Origin: Methylocystis bryophila
GTDB taxonomy: Bacteria > Pseudomonadota > Alphaproteobacteria > Rhizobiales > Beijerinckiaceae
DNA length: 64,000 bases
Direction of reading: 5' to 3'
NCBI RefSeq assembly: GCF_027925445.1
Contig: NZ_AP027149.1
Coordinates: 2,864,501 to 2,928,500, forward strand
Position numbers and translations under genes: made by a program. Positions within the stretch are counted from its first letter, which is position 1. Each line of letters opens with the position of its first letter. The notes beneath the pieces are model-generated. The model was not told the DNA's origin. It saw nothing but the letters and a program-made list of their open reading frames with translations, and made no database searches. Positions 62,080-64,000 of the stretch are shown here, one piece after another.

Positions 62080-62688
62080 TTGAGACCCGCTGACATAGAA
62101 AAGCAGAATCGTTTTTTGCTGCGGCGGCAACACGATTTTCGTAGGGCTGCGGATATCGTCACTGACGCGCTGATGGGTTTCGAGGAAGTCGAAGCCGTCG
62201 CGGTGATCGGGTCAGTGGCCAAGCCATTGTGGAAGGAGCTCCCGCGGTTCCGCGAATTCCGTCGCGCCGGCATTACTGTCTGGCATGAATGCAAGGATCT
62301 CGATCTGGCGGTATGGATTTCGTCGCAGCATAGGCTCGATGCTCTCCGTCGCGCCCGGGATTCGGCCCTGCGGAGGGGATATGAGAGGGGAGGGGGGCCG
62401 AGCATTGCTGATCACCAAGTCGAACTTTTTTTGATTGAACCGGGCAGCGATCGATATCTGGGACGGCTATGCAATTTCAATAAATGCCCGAGAGACAAGA
62501 TGGCATGCCGCGTGCCGGGCTGCGGCGCCATTCCCTTCAACAGATGCGTCGACGGCTTTGCGCCCAGCGCCGATCTGCTGACTTCCGCCTCGTACGCGAA
62601 GCTGTATCAACGAGGCGCTGGACGTTTGCGTTCTGCTCTTGACCTACCGGGAGCGGACGAGGCGACCGGGCGGGACAACCTCGCTTGA
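62080..62688 (+). CDS. Nucleotidyltransferase-like protein
   Basis: A 202-aa protein. Residues 20-80 have the look of a nucleotidyltransferase core (VEAVAVIGSVAKPLWKE with a later CKDLDLAVWI acidic strand). It lacks a perfect GSxxxGxxxxxSDxD motif, so activity is doubtful. A C-terminal cysteine cluster (CNFNKCPRDKMACRVPGC, about 131-148) may bind zinc. TTG 62080 follows GGAG. I do not recognise a named family. Confidence 0.55.
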   Translation: MRPADIEKQNRFLLRRQHDFRRAADIVTDALMGFEEVEAVAVIGSVAKPLWKELPRFREFRRAGITVWHECKDLDLAVWISSQHRLDALRRARDSALRRGYERGGGPSIADHQVELFLIEPGSDRYLGRLCNFNKCPRDKMACRVPGCGAIPFNRCVDGFAPSADLLTSASYAKLYQRGAGRLRSALDLPGADEATGRDNLA

Positions 62689-63094
62689 ACGTATTTCTCC
62701 GCCGCTCAGGGACGCGTCCCCGATCACCTTCCTTGCGAGACGAAGGCCAGCTAAGCTCTGGGGCGTCAGTGCAAATACAATGGTCGCGGAGAACCCATGT
62801 ATAACCTGTACGTCGCGAACAAGAACTACTCGTCCTAGTCGCTACGGCTGTTGTGGCGCTCGTTGAAGAACTCAAGCTTCTCGCGGCCATCGTAGCCATA
62901 GACCTCAATAGCGACTCGAGCCCCGTAGCGTTGGAAAAGCTCGGCGGCGGAGGAGACCGGGGCGCGCGCTTCTTTCTCGGGATTTGGCCGATGGGCGCAG
63001 GCGTGGATGGAAAGCCAAGAGGGCTGCAAGAAACTGATGCATCTCCTCCAGGACAGGCCCTGCTTGCGGCGCGCTTTGTCAGGAGCATAATGCG
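62689..63094. other. Low-information stretch, possible gene remnant on minus strand
   Basis: The minus strand around 62835-63000 reads AAELFQRYGARVAIEVYGYD then GREKLEFFNERH, which looks protein-like, but the segment above it is Cys/Arg-rich without family character. No ribosome site or complete gene was found, and both strands are open. It may be the end of a degraded gene. Confidence 0.3.
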
Positions 63095-63775
63095 TTAACC
63101 GCTTGGTGTGTGACGTCGCCTGCAAAGATGATCCCCGTCACTGATGTTCAGCGACTTCGGTCCGCTCACAAAGGGGTTGCCCACCGAATAAAATCGCAAC
63201 TGGCGATGCGTCTCCCGCGTGATGCCGATCCTCACGCTCTCGCCGATTTCGCCGGGCTCGTCGTCGTCGTGCGCCAACCACAAAGGCCCTTGGCGGCAGA
63301 GGTCGAGCCCATCGAGGCGACGATCGATGCGCAACGCCTTGGCAAGCCTTCCCGGTCCGCGCGCCAGATCGCGCAGGCGGTCGACGCCGCGATTTGCGCG
63401 CATGATCGCTATACCCTCCAGGGGCTCGAGCGCCCGGATGAGGACGCCCGCTCCGACCCCGGCCGATTCCGCCGAGACATTCAGCATGAACGAGCTGCCA
63501 TAGGTGAAATAGACGTAAGCATGGCCCCTCTCGAGAAAGAGCGAGCGATTGCGCGGCGTCATTCCCCGGTAGGCGTGCGCCGCAGCGTCGCCGACGACAT
63601 AGGCCTCCGTCTCGACGATGCGGCCGCTGACACGGCCTTCAGGCAACGCGCGCGCCACGATCTTGCCGATGAGAAAGCGGGCGAGCGCGATGGTGTCGGC
63701 GGGGAGCGCCGTACGCGCGAGCGGCAGATAGAGGTCCTCATGGCCTTGAGGGTTCAAGGCATCCGCTCGACCCAT
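63095..63775 (-). CDS. 3-methyladenine DNA glycosylase (AAG/MPG family)
   Basis: A 226-aa base-excision repair enzyme that removes alkylated purines. Family motifs are GRIVETEAYVVGDAAAHAYRG (catalytic Glu in ETEAY), TPRNRSLFLERGHAYVYFTYG with the YFTYG intercalation strand, GVLIRALEPLEG and LARGPGRLAKAL. The tail (LCRRRHTPSG) is unremarkable. The start ATG 63775 overlaps the upstream SnoaL-like frame by 22 bp, so the two are in an operon. With the alkyltransferase at 518-1126 it is the second alkylation repair gene of the window. Confidence 0.93.
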   Translation of the reverse strand: MGRADALNPQGHEDLYLPLARTALPADTIALARFLIGKIVARALPEGRVSGRIVETEAYVVGDAAAHAYRGMTPRNRSLFLERGHAYVYFTYGSSFMLNVSAESAGVGAGVLIRALEPLEGIAIMRANRGVDRLRDLARGPGRLAKALRIDRRLDGLDLCRQGPLWLAHDDDEPGEIGESVRIGITRETHRQLRFYSVGNPFVSGPKSLNISDGDHLCRRRHTPSG

Positions 63776-64000
63776 TGCGCTCGCGAAGGCCCCGGCTCAA
63801 AGGGATCAGCGAAATACTGCGTTTCGCGGGCCACTTTCCCGTCGAGGAACTCCATAACGCTCACGGTGTAGGACGGCCGTCCGTCATAGCTCAAGAGAAA
63901 TTCGGTGATCCAGAGATCCCGCGAGCCGATCATCCGTCGCACAGTGAAGCGTTTGCGGTTCGGTTGCGCGGCGCGAGACGACTGAATGTTCCGCCGCCCG
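63754..64000 (-). CDS. SnoaL-like protein, 5' part cut by window edge
   Basis: The minus strand is open from the right edge to a stop at 63754. The C-terminal 60 residues (LWITEFLLSYDGRPSYTVSV then MEFLDGKVARETQYFADPFE) match NTF2-like/SnoaL proteins with the usual YFADPFxxPxxR ending. An internal GTG at 63942 could be read as a start, but the upstream frame continues without a stop, so the gene most likely begins outside the window. It overlaps the glycosylase gene by 22 bp. Confidence 0.7.
   Translation of the reverse strand, partial: GRRNIQSSRAAQPNRKRFTVRRMIGSRDLWITEFLLSYDGRPSYTVSVMEFLDGKVARETQYFADPFEPGPSRAQWVERMP

Noticed and set aside
62835..63125. A 96-codon minus-strand frame beside the glycosylase gene
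   Set aside because: Only a short part looks protein-like, there is no ribosome site, and it overlaps the end of a certain gene; it is recorded only as a possible remnant.

Overview
The window is GC-rich bacterial DNA, most probably from an alphaproteobacterium of the Hyphomicrobiales type (Beijerinckiaceae/Methylocystaceae-like). The grounds are an ALAS-type hemA, System I cytochrome c maturation genes in alphaproteobacterial order, and a rhizobial-type intergenic palindrome. No rRNA, tRNA or CRISPR array was seen.

Positions 1-38,600 hold one coherent system built around a very large multiheme c-type cytochrome gene (6703-24459, 5918 codons). It starts with a signal peptide. By hand count it has about 190 CxxCH haem sites: 7 in the N-terminal part, 167 in a 42-unit array of 372 bp (124 aa, four haems per unit), and 16 in eight C-terminal 144-bp diheme modules. 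Downstream come a 1087-aa putative outer-membrane beta-barrel protein (24970-28233), a 21-haem periplasmic cytochrome and its membrane b-type partner (28600-31091, minus strand), and a divergent pair encoding a ferredoxin/FAD oxidoreductase and an exported Sel1/ankyrin protein (31447-34207). Around these lie the supplies for making such a protein: hemA (1278-2564), ccmC-ccmD-ccmG (4340-5828) and ccmF-ccmG-ccmH-ccmI (34355-38608). The inferred route is: cytosolic reductant -> Fe-S/flavin protein -> cytochrome b -> 21-haem cytochrome -> giant cytochrome with the barrel protein at the outer membrane, or the reverse direction. Two shared DNA signals support co-regulation. One palindromic operator motif lies in the promoter upstream of the hemA side and again upstream of the barrel gene. 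One 11-bp-period direct-repeat box lies upstream of both the giant cytochrome gene and the barrel gene. Degenerate insertion-sequence fragments sit on both sides of ccmC-D-G.

Positions 38,700-64,000 are ordinary accessory chromosome. They hold a small exported protein, a YciI/ECF sigma pair, a DUF4132 protein, many LysR/AraC/TetR/HxlR regulators paired with small oxidoreductases, MFS exporters, a GST, a peroxiredoxin under a clear TetR-type double operator, and DNA repair genes. The region is unusually rich in broken genes (methyltransferase/VOC, SDR, LysR, AraC, GNAT, carboxymuconolactone decarboxylase and MFS remnants), which suggests repeated insertion, deletion and decay.
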